DNA of 64,000 bases from Labyrinthula sp. Ha. Its lineage: Eukaryota > Sar > Bigyra > Labyrinthulida > Labyrinthulaceae. The stretch covers positions 682,001 to 746,000 of the forward strand of contig JAALGZ010000002.1 of NCBI GenBank assembly GCA_015227615.1, written 5' to 3'. Below, piece after piece: positions 1 to 10,918 of this stretch (the stretch's first letter is position 1; every line of letters begins with the position of its first letter). The notes beneath the pieces are model-generated. The model did not search any database. It was given only the letters and a program-made list of their open reading frames with translations, and was not told where the DNA came from. A program made the position numbers and the translations under genes.

Positions 1-3000
1 TACCTAAATATTTGTTTTTCGAGATAACGAGAGAGATCTTCTCAAGAAGCTCTCGTTAAGACTCTCTCATTAAACACGCCTAGCTCTAAGTTTGGGTCAT
101 TCTTCACTAAGTTTCTGAGTAGACTAACTAAGACCACTTATGTATAAATAAAGTACTGAAAGTAAGCGACGCGGCCACCTAAATTAGACAACGACATTCT
201 GCTATCAGTTCTTACAGGAAGTTACATTTAACCTGTCTACTTAAAAAGAGACTTCTCAGCATTTGGCCTTAAATATTTTGCATTAAGAATAGAACATACA
301 TAAAACACCATCTGGATGTACTAAAACTAAGATTACCATCAATTTTAAATAGCTAAAATTCAGTTTTTCTAGATTAACATTTCATTTTCCTAATAGTCAT
401 CATGGGATTTCTTGGATTATTGAGCATGTGTACCCTGCTTGCTATAAATTTAGACCTTGTCAAATCTTGGTGATATTATTCTAGGCTATAGAAAAGGCTA
501 ACAGAGCTTTATGAAAAGAATCTTAGGGTTGTTATTAATTAACAATAATAAAAAGACTATCTTCTGTTCATTGTATGAAGGTTATTCTTAAACATGGGTT
601 TCATCAATGAAAGAATTATGAAAAATTCTAATGGATTAAAAATATTATAATTTTAAATGTATCACAAAAATGTAACTGACTGTGTTCCATAAGATGTGGG
701 GGGTGTTATTACCACAACAAGAAAAAAAACATTGCTAAAGGATAAAACGAGATGTTAGGCTTCGAAGCTATTTGGGTTCATGCAAATTAAAGAACCTGAT
801 GTATATAGAGCACGTGTGAATAAAGGCGAAATAGTATTGTCATTTGGAAAAGAAGAAGTTCAAACTGCTTTGTACTGAAATAGTGTTTAAACCTTTCATT
901 TAATTCACATAGAAATTACTCTCAAGACTGATGTAACCTATTAGCAATACATATGAATGACTAGTTCCACATATTCGGAACTGACTCCACAAAGGGAAAA
1001 CACTCTGATCAAGTTAAGAATTACAATATGTACAAAGTAGACTGGTTTGTCTAACTAGAAGATTTAATTAAGTAGTAATATTAAAAACTCATATTCTGGG
1101 TTTCAACTTCTCATAATATACTATTAACCATCTTAAGCTAATTGATAAGAATAGCTACATGTACAGTTACTCTCCGTGATTTTAAACGCAATTAGATGTT
1201 TGGTTTTTGATATTTTATTTACTTTTTGGCACGAAATCTATAAAAGTAACTTAGTTTTCCGATGGACTGAGTAAATTTCATCTTTCATTATATTTTAGTG
1301 CTGAACATTTGGCAAATAAAGAACCGGGGCCATTACGTATCTCTTGATAATTATAGTTGACACGTACAAACTTCTATGTATAACTTGAGCTGGTTCAATC
1401 ACAAACTTATTAACAAAGACAATTATCTAGTTCATATTTTAAAATTGCGGTCTGTTGGTATAAGTAGAGAAAGTTTCCTAGTTCCGGGTCAATTTAATCT
1501 TTGAATAGAATAGAATAAAAACCTGAACGAGAAATTATTCTTTCACTCAAACGGGAATGATATCAAATGAGTGAATTTTAATGTGATTTTCTTAGCCAGG
1601 TGATGATAAATATCCTGTTCTTCTATGGCAAGAGATCTTTTATAAATTGCCGAGTAAAGGTTATTTAACATTTGCCTCTACATCACCTGTTCCTTAATTA
1701 ATAGGGATATACTCGAGAAAGCACATGCATGTATTCTTAACTTTAAGAATATTTTAAATTAAAGAAGTCTCTTCACTAAGTCTTTTCCGTATCTTAATAT
1801 TCTCTTGTCTTTAATGATTATGCGCTAATTTTGCAGTTAACTATCGATTCCACATTTGTGTGACTCTTTGTCTTTCTGGCTCAACAATTTTCCTCTTCAT
1901 AAGGAATGGAAACATTGAAGTAGCAATAGGTACAATAGCAAGGAATACATATATTGTATAGAACGGGATCTAATTATTGTCGCTCTTTTGGAATTATTTT
2001 GAGCACAAAATAAAAACAACTCTCTTAAGGTATAAAGAAATAACCTGTCATGATCACCTCATGGTTTCATCTTTATCTAATATCTATTCTTATTAACAGT
2101 TAACTAATTACAATGTTACACTCATACCGCTTAACCGTTTACGTGGTTTCATGTAACGGCTGTGATAACCTCCAAACCGGCTCTGGGATAGCTCTAGATC
2201 TAAAATTATTTGCTTGACCAAAGGAACCATAAATATATCTTCTTGAGTAAAAGTTTCATAATAATTCTACTGTTATAGCCTTAGTGGGTAAAATTAATTC
2301 AAATATAGTGAGAGATTTCTAACAACTCTTGCACGCTATGGCATAATCTTCGAAACTTAGTCCAAGTATCGAAAACCAGTTGGGATAAAAGAATAACGAA
2401 AATTGTTTTGTTTCACATTCCATTAATCCTTTTTTTACATAGGGTTATAATTGGAATTGTCCATGGGTTTTCTATGCACCAATTATTCCGAGAACTTCTA
2501 GGTTAATTTAACAGTATCTAATCCGGGTTTTTCATATGCTCCAAGAAAACAAGCTAACACTCTTTAGTTATGTCTTGATCTTGGATATGGTATTTCTGGA
2601 AGCAGGTTTAGAAGGTATTTGGATAATAGCTAACCTTAAATAATAACTGGTTTCTAGAAGAGCAATCAAACCCTAGATCAACACCTTCTTTTTTCATGAC
2701 TAGCATTATCTGAATAAACTATTAGACTGGTTGTCTCAAGCTAAATAGTATGTCTGGAACAGCCTTCAAAATGATATTGACAGGATTATTTATTTTCCAC
2801 TCATTTTATGCCCAATCCTATCACTCTAGTAAAGATTTCAAGTTTTTTATATCTCATGTATAATACTAGTCAAGTGTCGTAATAAAGAGTTCAACCGGTA
2901 TTTCAGAAAGCCTATTCCCTCTTATGATTTTCACCTACTACGCGTACTGCACTTAATATCTACGAACCCCCCATATCTCTAGAACGAGCTTCTTTTTTAT

Positions 3001-5189
3001 TTCAATATAAAAATTCAGTTTACCTGCAAGGCTTATCTACCTGCAATGCACATTCGAGCATTCAGTTACTGACAAAGGAGATGATAGTACTAGCAGAGAA
3101 TTCTACGAGAATAAACTGAAGTTGACTAGGAAATTTTATTAATAATCCAAAGCCAAGTACTATAAACAAGGTTAATAAAACATCAGCTGCAACCAATAGG
3201 CTTCACCAAAACAATATAATCTTTAATTTAGACTATTGCAAGGCAATAATGTATTCGATAGATATTATGCTCATGATTTAAGTACTAGAGTTTACCAATA
3301 CCGCCTATTTGTTTGTATCAATAGTGGCCAGGCTATATGGATACTAGATAGAGTTTCCTTCCTGGGTATCTACTCGCCACTCTAAATTTATTTCATATTT
3401 TCTATATGACGTTGCCTGGTCCTGTTTCCTTTCCAGGGTTTCGTGATATATCAATCATTCACCGTCTTGGTAGGTTTTTGCTCATCATCTTGACCATTTC
3501 TCTAATTGTCCAAACTCAGTTTGCATATCTAAAATAATCCTGAAGTATTACATAAAAAATGGAGCTAACTTACAGGAGTCATAAAAATTAATTTCCATAC
3601 CTCCAGATATCAAACTCAACCTATATCGATGATGTATGAACAGGAATTTGATATTTTGCCATTACTAACCCTTCTATTTACCACCATACACCTGTTTTAT
3701 ACGTTTTGTCACTCCTTTCGTATCACGATTAGGATCGAATCTCACTTTGAGTGTGTTCCACAGTGTTAACTGTTCAAGGAATGCTATTAAATTTCTATGC
3801 AAGATGTTAACATCAATTTTCCAGGGATGGTTAATGTATCTGACTGGTGATGTCGTTTACCTCTTTTTCCAGAGAAGGAAAAAATAATCTTATGCTGGAA
3901 GTTTCACCGGAAGTGATATTTATAGGTTCTCGAGGAGGTTTGGTGGTCAAATGGCCTGAAATAATGTAAACTGGTTCCAACTATGTTTGTAGGTGTTTGA
4001 CCAGAGGGGGTTGTAGGTCATTCCTGAAGTGGATAAGTTCTTCTTAAGTTAATCTGTGTGGGAAGAGAAGTTCGTCAAGAGTTCTAGAGATTTATTTCAA
4101 GAGTTTACCGAATATTTCTTTATTGTTCCCGTACTTCTCTAGTCAGTCTTCCTGTTACTTCCGCGAAATCTTTCAAAAATCCACACCTGCTCTTATTAGC
4201 TTTTAGATCTTCTTCCGGTCGTCTTCCAGTTTAGATTGAGAGCTTAGAGTTATATGTAGATTCACTCTGCTAGAAAATTGGTTCATAATTATCGATGTGG
4301 AGTCCTCTTGCATGCTCCAGAATTTAGATCCATAGCTTAGTGTTAGTAGTACCAGTGCTTATACCTAGCCCAGTTTCAACTTCTCATTTATATGGTTACT
4401 TCTTAGGATTGGTTATTTTTTTTTGTTCAAGGCACCTCTTCTTTCCTATATTCTTGAATTTGGATTTTGCACAAAAGTTATATCTATCGATATTATTAGT
4501 ACTAGAAGGGTGAATGCTATACTAAAGATATGTGTGCTAATGTGGTCTTTAGTTAAGGTTATACAGGAAGGAAGTTCGGGACATATATTTTAGCTACTTG
4601 TGTTCATATTTTTGTTCTCTTTCCATGTCTTGAGTTTGAAGCTACAGCTTTCGACGACTGAGCCCGGCATTTGTAGTGACCATGGATAATTGATGTCCCT
4701 TTGCCTGTTGTGTATTATTTGAAATGGTATATGAAAGGTTGTCAACAAAGTTTCCATTTTATGAGATATGAATCGTACTTTTGAAATATAGACGTTGTAG
4801 TAATTAAGATTTATGGCAAAAGAGAACTCGGAATTGAAACGTCCTTGAGAGAAAAGAACTTGATAATACTTACAGAACTTAACTAAGACCTGACTAACGC
4901 ATACTCAGCATAAGGTCTCAAGACGCACAAGCTTTAATATAAAATCCTCTATAAATACAGAATATGCATAATGTTTCACAAATAAAGGCTTGAACTAACC
5001 TGTGTACTTATTTACCGAACAAACTTCCAGACAGGCCCGTTCGACTCACTATTTCAATAAGGAGGCTTATAACGTATTACTTGGAGTTAACTATGCTCCT
5101 AAGTTTCTTATGTTCAAACTTTATAATTTCTTTTTATTAGTTTATATATGCAGTACTCCTTAATTTCCCAGATATATATTTCTCGTAAT
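1..5189. other. Gene-poor AT-rich stretch
   Basis: No reading frame of 60 codons or more occurs on either strand, and no convincing splice-linked exons were seen. The sequence is AT-rich and mostly non-repetitive, with scattered short A or T runs. Around 3850-4080 the plus strand is locally richer in G, but I could read no protein or RNA family from it. Nothing here is supported as a gene. Confidence 0.6.
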
Positions 5190-5203
5190 TATATTAACAT
5201 ATT
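5190..5203. repeat. Right target-site duplication of SINE-like element
   Basis: This 14-bp sequence (tatattaacatatt) recurs with 13 of 14 matches at 5446-5459 (tatactaacatatt), on the other side of the 5204-5445 element. It directly follows the element's A-rich tail when read on the minus strand, as expected for an LINE-mobilised retroposon. Confidence 0.6.
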
Positions 5204-5445
5204 TTTTTTGGGGGGCCTACTTGGAGGTTGAAAACCCTTCGGTCTTACAAGGAGGACATCTGGCCCAAGCCCTTTCTTGCGTCGTGTAGGACTTGAACCC
5301 ACTAAAACAACCCCCCGGCAAGTTTTCTTGCCATGGCACTGAAAGCTTGAATCACTTATACTCCAAGGAGCCAATCATTCAAGTCAGCACCTTACCTATA
5401 AGGCCTTGACGACTTGGGGAATCCATGGGGCATTAGCTGCCGCAC
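5204..5445 (-). mobile_element. tRNA-Ser-derived SINE-like retroposon
   Basis: Read on the minus strand, this 242-bp, locally GC-rich block has a short leader, a tRNA-Ser-like head (5413-5280), an unrelated body of about 70 bp (5279-5210) and an A8 tail (T run at 5202-5209 on the plus strand, overlapping the duplication). It is flanked by 14-bp direct repeats with one mismatch. Head, body, A-tail and target-site duplication together are the standard layout of a tRNA-derived SINE. The alternative is a retroposed pre-tRNA transcript with its trailer. I noticed no second copy in the window. The intact tail and near-perfect duplication suggest a fairly recent insertion. Confidence 0.55.
5280..5413 (-). 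tRNA. tRNA-Ser(UGA)-like sequence with 34-nt intron
   Basis: The minus strand folds partly as a type II tRNA. There is a D-arm (GCC stem, GG in the loop) and an anticodon stem GCTGA/TCAGT with loop C-T-TGA-A. A 34-nt intron (5344-5377) sits at the usual place after base 37, and its TTCAAG (5351-5346) pairs perfectly with the loop CTTGAA. The T-arm holds a good B box, GGTTCAAGTCC. Oddities: only 5 acceptor pairs form (GTCGT/ACGAC), the T stem and acceptor overlap by two bases, and the variable region is about 35 nt, with a 6-bp GGCAAG/CTTGCC hairpin, instead of the usual 14-16 nt. I therefore think it is a tRNA-derived pseudogene, probably the head of the surrounding SINE, and not a working tRNA. 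The Ser(UGA) assignment rests on the loop and the long variable region. Confidence 0.45.
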
Positions 5446-5459
5446 TATACTAACATATT
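5446..5459. repeat. Left target-site duplication of SINE-like element
   Basis: Partner of the 14-bp repeat at 5190-5203, with one mismatch. It lies just 5' of the element in the element's own (minus) orientation. Confidence 0.6.
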
Positions 5460-7211
5460 AATGACTAATTGATGAGTAATGTGATATTGCAACAATAGAA
5501 AATATAATTTAGTTGTATTTCTAAGAGTTCTTAGCTTCTTAAGACATGTTTCTAACCCATGCCTTGGATTTGTTGCAGGCTAGAAAAATGAATGTGTATT
5601 GCTCCTGGGCCAGGGATGCAAAGACTCTGAATATTACTAAGAAAGTTTACGAATCAATCTATGGTTAGTAATTTTTCAAGCATATAGTAGGCTTCTGTTC
5701 TGCTTACTTCAGTTAGGAAAGTAACTTTCCCTCAGTTGTAATTCTAGATTAATATAGGCATACCTCGGGTTTCAAGAGATCTTTATAGATTCTAAGCCGC
5801 TGGATGGGTCATCTATGATTTTCATTTCGGTTTGCACATATATTCGCCGTAAATGGTTTCAATAAGATAGGAAGTTTAATTCTGTTTGTCTTATGTTATA
5901 TTTATTTCCTCTACAAAGAATGAATCGTAGGTACATTAAATCAAAAGTGCAGTATAGCAGGGAAGCTCGGTATAGGTCAAGAAAAAAAGAACTAAATTTA
6001 ATGCAATTAAGGATCTCAAGTTAAATAGTTTTCTGGGAATAATATGGCAATATACAACAAAAGATATATTTCATAGAAGCTCCTAGTCCTAGGTATGCTA
6101 TGAACAAGAAGTTTGTTCCAATTTATCTTCTTTTAGCCCTTAATTCTTTACTGTACAAAGAGGTTCCAGCATACATACTGACCAGTTTTCTCCTTTCAGA
6201 AAGCTATCCTGTGAGTTAAAATCTATGTCTACGTGCTTAAACTACATTTTAGATTGGATTAGGTTATTCTTTATTATTTTAAGTGAATTTCTCGGTAGTA
6301 TCTTCCTGACGAAAATTTTCATAGTCTATTCAAACTATTTAGAGCACTGTGTTCACAGGTAAGTACTTAAAAAGTATAGAAGCTGTTATTTATGAATTAG
6401 AGCACTGAATCACAAAATAGCTTATTGCTATGTGTTGCTAACGAAAGATATCCATGTCAGGTTCTATTGTTCGTATAACAAAAGGTAGTGTATTGCCAAA
6501 GGAGGGCAGTTGGTAGCATCCTTAATTTCTCTTCACCAGCTCAATAAATTAAAATCTTGTCGAGGTCATGGCTGATGTATCCTATATAATGTGGCATTGA
6601 GGCAGGAGCAGACAACATGAAGCTATATGCGTTTGAGCAATGTGTCAAGTCAAAGAAAGTTTTCTACGTTTGTCCTCTTGATATGAAACCTGGCAGCACC
6701 CGTTCAACTTCAAATATAACAAATTCAAAGATTAAATGTGCAATGAGCAGGTAATTTGTATTATTATCTTCTCAATTTGATAGTAGTTAAAACTAATTAA
6801 GACCACAGTTGTTGAAATGGGCCACATAACATTTGTAAGTGTCAAATCCAGCTCTGCAGTACCAGTTCGTCCAGGAGTTGTCTAATTCTTTGCTCCTATA
6901 TAGAAATGTTGAGTTGCTATTGATAAGTTACGAACTCTGTCCTGAATAATTGTAACTATTCTCTTTTTTAGGGGGTTTACTTTGGTTGATTCTCATTCAC
7001 ATCCAGTAGAAACACTTTCTGTGTTAATTAATATTGATTAAGTGAATATTATTTGTTACATGTTAAGATACCCATATTAACTCTGTCTATAGAGTACAAT
7101 TCAGATAAGAGTGAAGTTTCTTTTCTGAGCATAGAGTTAAAAATACCGCATAAGCCTATTTTTTTATTTGCTGGGAATATTTGAGAATTTATCTAAGGAA
7201 GAATTAACAAA
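5460..7211. other. Gene-poor stretch upstream of the sulfotransferase gene
   Basis: No long frame is present. Two short plus-strand ATG frames have a codon mix that looks less random than their surroundings: 5588-5671 (27 codons, just after a TTGCAG that could be an acceptor) and 6618-6755 (45 codons, ending near a CAG/GTAATTTG donor-like site). Neither matches a family I know and neither joins to a neighbour by an intron I could justify, so they are not called as genes. Confidence 0.4.
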
Positions 7212-8514
7212 ATGTTTATGTTCTTTCTGTTTCCTCTCTTTCTTGCATTATTATACCTCTATTTTCATAATCTATCTCCAGGGAGTAAAAAACAAAACAA
7301 ACAAAAAACTCTACGAAACAGAAAACAAACAGAATATATTTATGACTTCAAACTAGAGAAAAAAGTGTATCTGTTTCATTTAAATGATATGGGCAATCAA
7401 GGTTTCTTTAACTTATGCATTCTTCTATATCGAAATTGGAACGCTCTTGACTTCAAAACATACTACTTACGAATATTCGCACTGCTCGTTCGATCAATTT
7501 TCAATTCCTTTCTATCTCAAATAGAAAACTTCCAATATTTAAAGCAGATAAATAAACAGGAATTAAAAGATCCCGTATTTATTATTGGTCATTTTCGCTC
7601 TGGGACGACCTTAATGCATAATCTGCTCTCTCTTGATACAGATAAATTTATTTATCCAACAACTCTTCATAGTGCTTTTCCAACAAGTTTTCTTCTTATG
7701 GAGAAAATGACTTTCCTATTAAAAGATTTGATCCCCAAAAAAAGGCCTATGGATAATATGAAGCTTGATTTTAGTAAACCACAAGAAGAAGAAATTGTTA
7801 TAAGAAATTTATCAACCTTTTCTTCTTTATTACATATTCCTTTCATGCCAAATGAAGAAAAATTTCGTTGCTTTTATTCTTTTGAAAACAAGAAAGCAGA
7901 AAGGAAACAATGGATAAACTCATTTATATTTTTCCTTAAAAAAGTTACTTTCTTCTATACAAAAAAAGATGGTAAAGCAAAAAATAAAAGACTTTGTTTA
8001 AAGTCTCCTACAAATACAGCAAAAGCAAAAATGTTAACAAAACTGTTTCCAAATGCAAAGTTTATTTATCTACATAGACATCCATATGATGTTTTTCGTA
8101 GTATGGTTTATATGGTTGAAGTTTGCTATGTACATAGTTTCTTGAGCACCCCAACAAACAAACAGATTCAAGAATGTATTCTTTCCCAGTATGAAGTTTT
8201 ATATGGAGAATATAGAAAAGCAAAAGAATCTGGTATTTTGAACGCAGAAAATCATATAGAAGTCAAGTATTTCCTCTTGTTTGCTTAATTTTAGGTTTGC
8301 CGATTTTACGCAAGATCCGGTTTCAACAATTAAGAGAGTTTATGCTGAACTGGATTTGGGTAATTTCAAACGAGTTGAAGAGAGGCTAAAGAACGAAGCC
8401 CAAGGATTGCGAAAGTATAAAAGAAATAGTTTTAAACCACTAGACCCAGAAATGAAAGAGATCATTTATAATAGATGGAAACCCGCTTTTGAGGAGTTTG
8501 GGTACTTAAAGTGA
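7212..8514 (+). CDS. Membrane-anchored PAPS-dependent sulfotransferase (two exons)
   Basis: Transfers sulfate from PAPS to an unidentified acceptor, probably a glycan or lipid in the Golgi (inferred). The exons 7212-8266 and 8295-8514 give 424 aa. Residues 1-18 form a strongly hydrophobic signal anchor, suggesting a type II membrane protein. The 5'-phosphosulfate loop is GHFRSGTT (126-133). The 3'-phosphate motif is in FIYLHRHPYDVFRS, with Arg289 and Ser297. LKSPTNTAKAK before it is also typical of the Sulfotransfer_3 family. Without splicing the frame stops just after residue 350. Removing 28 nt restores HIEVKFADFTQDP, the expected post-catalytic motif. The start is the first ATG before the anchor. 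The gene is AT-richer than most neighbours. The family is firm; the substrate is unknown. Confidence 0.85.
8267..8294 (+). other. 28-nt spliceosomal intron in the sulfotransferase gene
   Basis: Starts GTATTT and ends TTTTAG, phase 2. Removal joins HIEV to KFADFTQDP in frame; retention hits a TAA inside the intron. Confidence 0.85.
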
Positions 8515-8625
8515 TGCACAAGTTCTTATATCTGCTGTTTTGTTTTACCTTAGCTAAGGATAAAAGACTTATGAGAACTTATCATTCTTAACAACTGATT
8601 TGACTACTTGAACTTTGTCACGTCA

Positions 8626-9312
8626 TTAGTTCTTTGCACTAACGATAATGAGGATTAGAACCAGGAGAGCAATTCCACCGATGATTAGAGAAAGTTTAAT
8701 GTTCTTCCATTGTTCCTGTCTTTTAATAGTTCGTGCTTGACTATCGAATATCTTGGCTTGTTCATGAAGCTTAGCTGTAGTTTGTTCAACTTGTTCAGAG
8801 TGATCTAGATTTCTCATCATTCCGTCGATGTTATCATGCATAGTCATCTTAACATCTTCAACCTTTGACATGACGCTACTGAGCTTATCTTTATCTTCTG
8901 GTTTTTCATACTCACTTAAATTCTTCGCGAAAATCTTTTCTGAACTCTTCGAAAGTTCATCTGTCCCTGCAGTTAAACTTCGCTGACCTAAACTTGTCGA
9001 AAATTCACTAGCGATCTTGTTTAACATTGGAAACACAAGTCTTTCAGGATAATTCATCGCTGCTATACATGCATATACCAGCTGATTGTTGTCAATTGTA
9101 AAGTAAAACGCGTTCACTTCTCCGCTTAATCTATATCTGCTTCCCTGGCTCACCTTGTACTGAAAATCTGGCGCTTTAAGGACTTCTTCAACGCTTGAGA
9201 GATAGCTTGATCGGTTTAAATCATTTTTATCCGCGACATAGGAAGCTATGATAACCTGATCGCTGCTTCGGGCTACGGCAACATATTTGAGATTAGTTCC
9301 TGAGCTTAACAT
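8626..9312 (-). CDS. Longin-domain R-SNARE (VAMP7-type) with Asn at the zero layer
   Basis: Vesicle SNARE for fusion in the endomembrane system. The 228-aa protein has an N-terminal longin domain (about 1-120), a SNARE coiled coil (about 145-205) and a C-terminal tail anchor (about 207-225) followed by SAKN, as in VAMP proteins. It aligns without gaps to the VAMP2 SNARE motif, from VEDVKMTM up to QWKNIKL against the juxtamembrane WWKNLKM. In that alignment the ionic zero-layer arginine is Asn168, and Arg sits one residue earlier at 167. The gene is transcribed away from the RBM25-like gene, with 203 bp between the two start codons. A VAMP7/VAMP72-like role is inferred from the longin domain plus the tail anchor; a Sec22-like role is less likely. 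Confidence 0.8.
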   Translation of the reverse strand: MLSSGTNLKYVAVARSSDQVIIASYVADKNDLNRSSYLSSVEEVLKAPDFQYKVSQGSRYRLSGEVNAFYFTIDNNQLVYACIAAMNYPERLVFPMLNKIASEFSTSLGQRSLTAGTDELSKSSEKIFAKNLSEYEKPEDKDKLSSVMSKVEDVKMTMHDNIDGMMRNLDHSEQVEQTTAKLHEQAKIFDSQARTIKRQEQWKNIKLSLIIGGIALLVLILIIVSAKN

Positions 9313-9352
9313 TATTCTTTCGTCGAACTTCGAAACACAGAATTATGAAATT

Positions 9353-9390
9353 ATGGCTCATGACTCGAACTAATTTTGAGTCATGGCTCA
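9353..9390. promoter_or_regulatory. Palindromic bZIP/AP-1-like element in a divergent promoter
   Basis: ATGACTC (9360-9366) and GAGTCAT (9378-9384) form a 7-bp inverted repeat, and TGGCTCA occurs as a direct repeat on both sides (9354-9360, 9384-9390). TGACTC/GAGTCA is a bZIP half-site pattern. It lies in the 203-bp spacer between two divergent genes, so it could serve both. Function is inferred. Confidence 0.35.
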
Positions 9391-9486
9391 ATTTACACCG
9401 CTTTCCAAATCTTCCATGCGATAATGAAACCTGTGTTTCTACAACTATCACGATAAAGATGAAGTGCCTGCCGCACTTGGATTACC

Positions 9487-9506
9487 GTTAAGAAAAAACT
9501 TAACGA
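9487..9506 (+). promoter_or_regulatory. Perfect 5' leader hairpin just before the RBM25-like start
   Basis: CGTTAAG and CTTAACG flank a loop of six A residues, ending about 10 bp before the ATG at 9516. The left arm overlaps TACCGTTA, the reverse complement of the TAACGGTA motif found in other upstream regions of this window. It could be a promoter element or a 5'-UTR hairpin. Confidence 0.3.
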
Positions 9507-9515
9507 AGAAAGAAA

Positions 9516-10860
9516 ATGAATGCAAATGTTGAAAATAAACAGACTCCAGTGAATGCAGACAAAGTTATGTCCCAAGGGTTTGATAAGAATGGTGTTACAG
9601 GTAATTTCAAACTTATTTTAAAATTTAGGTGGAATTTTGAACTTTTCCACGCAGCAACAGAAGCGAAGTGGTGACATGGTCGAACTTGTATCTTCTGCTC
9701 CTGTACCTAACGAGAATCAAGTACCACTTTCAGACGATGTTGAGCTTTTAGTGTATGTATCTGGATTAAATATTCCTCAAAATCTTTTTATCACATGGCT
9801 ACGTACCGAGCTTGCCTTTAATTTCCAACAACCATTGCCTCTTCAACACAAACCGTCAAGGGAGGAAAAGTTAGATCAAGAAGGACCCAATCCATATCCT
9901 TATTGTTTCCTTCAGTTTGCTTCACAGGATGGCGCATATTTAGCTTCTAAAATCTTAGATGGACTTCAAATTAAGTTTCCTGAACAAGAGGTTGAAACAA
10001 AGTTAGTTGCAAAATATGACAAGATTAAAGGGTTCACAGCTACAGCAGAGCAACATAATGTACTGCAATTTAAAGAGAAGCTATGTAAACCAGAGGTTTT
10101 GGCTAAAGCTGTTAAGATTTATAACTCGCAAGAGAAGCGCCTAAATTCCACTGACCAGAAAAAGGAAGAAAAACTCGAAGTAAAACAGACTATTGTTCCA
10201 GATGGCAAAAGTGCAAATGGTGATCCTGTATTCTATGATCCAGTTAATAAGTATATATATGAGTTTCGCATAATTGAGGCAAAGGATAAGATAAAAATGC
10301 AGCACAGATGTCGGGAAATTCTTAAGAAGAAAGTTGAAGATTTGAGGAATAAACAAGTTGAACTTCGAGAAAAGCAAGTTGAAGAAGATTTGGTTAAAAA
10401 GACTCTTGAAAGTTCTAAGAAGAAGAAAGCAAAGAAAAAAGTGGAGAAAAAGCCTACGCTTGTTGAAACTAAAGTAGAGGATGTTAAGAATCTGGAAGTT
10501 TCATTAGAGCTGGATGGACTAAGCGGAAAGAGAACTACTGAAAAGAAAAGACCTAGAGTATTGAAGGCTTCGATAATGCTTCAGCATGATGAAGAGCTTG
10601 CGCAGGAGAATAAGCTGAAGAAAAGTAAAATGTATAAGCTTCCCGCGGAAGAAACTTCTGGAAGGGAAGATAAGATGAAGCAGAAGATCGATGAGTTAGT
10701 AGTTGAAACTTTTGGAGAAGCAGACCAAGAAGTGGTTGAATTGATTCAGGAGAAACTTGAGACAGGTGTTAACCGCTCAGAATTCGAGTCTTTCTTGACA
10801 GATCTGTTGGAAGAAGAGGCACCCAAATTTTTTGAAGCCCTTGCAGGGTTCTTAAGTTAA
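9516..10860 (+). CDS. RBM25/Snu71-like splicing factor (RRM and PWI domains)
   Basis: Probable U1-snRNP-associated splicing regulator, nuclear. Exons 9516-9600 and 9629-10860 give 438 aa. An RRM-like fold lies at about 66-165, with RNP2-like LLVYVSGL and RNP1-like PYCFLQFA. A long Lys/Glu coiled coil with nuclear-localisation-like clusters (KKKKAKKK) covers about 235-330. The last 65 residues form a PWI-type domain (KQKIDELVVETFGE to the alanine-rich end). This RRM / charged linker / PWI order is that of RBM25 and yeast Snu71. The start is the first ATG after an in-frame TAA at 9501. The first exon is only 28 codons and becomes visible only when the 28-nt intron is removed. The stop is 58 bp from the stop of the convergent Ly6-like gene. 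The PWI family is firm; RBM25 orthology is likely. Confidence 0.7.
9601..9628 (+). other. 28-nt intron in the RBM25-like gene
   Basis: CAG|GTAATT donor and ATTTAG acceptor, phase 1. Its removal attaches an ATG-starting first exon; retention shifts frame and soon terminates. Confidence 0.8.
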
Positions 10861-10918
10861 TGATGAATATATTAGCGGAAAGACACATTTAGTTATCAAC
10901 CCAAAAGAATATAACTTT

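Noticed and set aside
5189-5374. 61-codon minus-strand protein
   Set aside because: It overlaps the tRNA-like sequence; the VGSSPTR string is a typical artefact of translating a T-arm.
5280-5413. Functional tRNA-Ser gene
   Set aside because: Only five acceptor pairs, an overlap of T stem and acceptor, an oversized variable region, and flanking duplications with an A-tail point to a retroposed copy.
8281-8514. Separate short gene or frameshift after the sulfotransferase
   Set aside because: Removing a 28-nt GTA...TAG intron joins it in frame and restores the family's C-terminal motif, so it is exon 2.
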